A program made the translations under genes and the position numbers. The notes under the pieces were generated by a model. It was not told the DNA's origin. It did not search any database and was given only the letters and a program-made list of their open reading frames with translations. From the NCBI GenBank assembly GCA_031254675.1, contig JAIRTV010000312.1:1-5724 (forward strand): a DNA stretch of 5,724 nt, read 5' to 3'. Shown here piece after piece: positions 5,436 to 5,724 of the stretch (the stretch's first letter is position 1; every line of letters begins with the position of its first letter). The DNA is from Planctomycetaceae bacterium. GTDB lineage: Bacteria; Planctomycetota; Planctomycetia; Pirellulales; Thermoguttaceae.

Positions 5436-5724
5436 GTTGATGTTGCTCGCTAACTTTAGGTTGTTTGGTACGTTTTTTAGTACGAACTTTACACTTTTGA
5501 AAATTTCATTTATTGATGTTCATGGATCACTTCATGCGTTAAACGGAATTAGTTACGGGAAATAATATCACGTTTAGACCATGAGATATGACCTAATACA
5601 AAGAGCAATTAATTAACTAATTTTCAAAAAAAAAAAAACTGTTGCAAAAAACGTGAATTACAATGTTTAGCTTCTGTACTTTTAGAAAAGTGCAGATTTA
5701 ATTTATTACTATTTAATCCAATGT
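5436..5724. other. AT-rich intergenic stretch, no gene seen
   Basis: About 290 bases with no convincing coding frame or RNA gene. It contains an A13 tract (5626-5638), a TTAATTAA palindrome (5609-5616), and an imperfect stem-loop near the edge. It may be the upstream region of a gene beyond the right edge, but no promoter could be assigned with confidence. Confidence 0.6.
5673..5696 (+). terminator. stem-loop, possible weak terminator
   Basis: TCTGTACTTT (5673-5682) pairs with AAAGTGCAGA (5687-5696) as a 10-bp stem with one U-G wobble and a four-base loop TAGA. On the plus strand it is followed by T-rich but interrupted sequence (TTTAATTTATT). No plus-strand gene lies upstream in the window, so its role is unclear; it could equally be a structured leader element. 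Confidence 0.25.

Noticed and set aside
325..5548. GTTAAACGGAA present at 325-335 and 5538-5548, as possible flanking repeats of a mobile segment
   Set aside because: An 11-base match between two AT-rich flanks is expected by chance in 5.7 kb. No longer similarity, terminal inverted repeat or integrase/transposase is present.

Overview
This window carries five complete genes of recognisable family, all on the minus strand, so transcription runs right to left. In that order they are: a divergent beta-ketoacyl-ACP synthase homologue (3772-5055), a FabZ-type 3-hydroxyacyl-ACP dehydratase (3187-3666), the bifunctional riboflavin kinase/FAD synthetase RibF (2199-3137), a FabG-like short-chain dehydrogenase/reductase (1375-2151), and a TauE/SafE-family membrane transporter (481-1233). 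The gaps are 105, 49, 47 and about 141 bases. The first four genes could share one transcript starting at a good sigma70-like promoter at 5116-5144. Transcription of the transporter is less certain.

The organism looks like a moderately low-GC member of the Planctomycetota, perhaps near Pirellulales. This is inferred from remembered similarity of the dehydratase, synthase-like protein, reductase and transporter to planctomycete homologues, and from the mix of genes with and without Shine-Dalgarno sequences. No database search supports it.

Left flank (1-480): a consensus-like promoter (TTGACA, 17-base spacer, TAAACT, 318-346), a leader with two small palindromes, a strong AAGGAG site and a 40-codon reading frame (95-217). 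That frame runs through a 13-base homopolymeric G tract (C on the plus strand, 116-128) into low-complexity sequence with an 11-bp inverted repeat. A one-base gain in the tract would leave the frame open to the window edge, so this is a candidate phase-variable or slippage-prone locus.

Right flank (5056-5724): the synthase promoter, a weak 71-codon candidate (5220-5435), and AT-rich sequence with an A13 tract and one stem-loop, but no recognisable gene.

By family, the synthase-like protein, dehydratase and reductase correspond to three steps of an acyl elongation cycle (condensation, dehydration, keto-reduction). However, the synthase-like protein appears to lack the usual Cys-His-His catalytic triad and the C-terminal glycine-rich loop. 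It may be a chain-length-factor-like or otherwise non-condensing partner. No acyl carrier protein or acyltransferase gene is present. RibF is a housekeeping cofactor gene within the same run, and the transporter has no evident link to the lipid genes.
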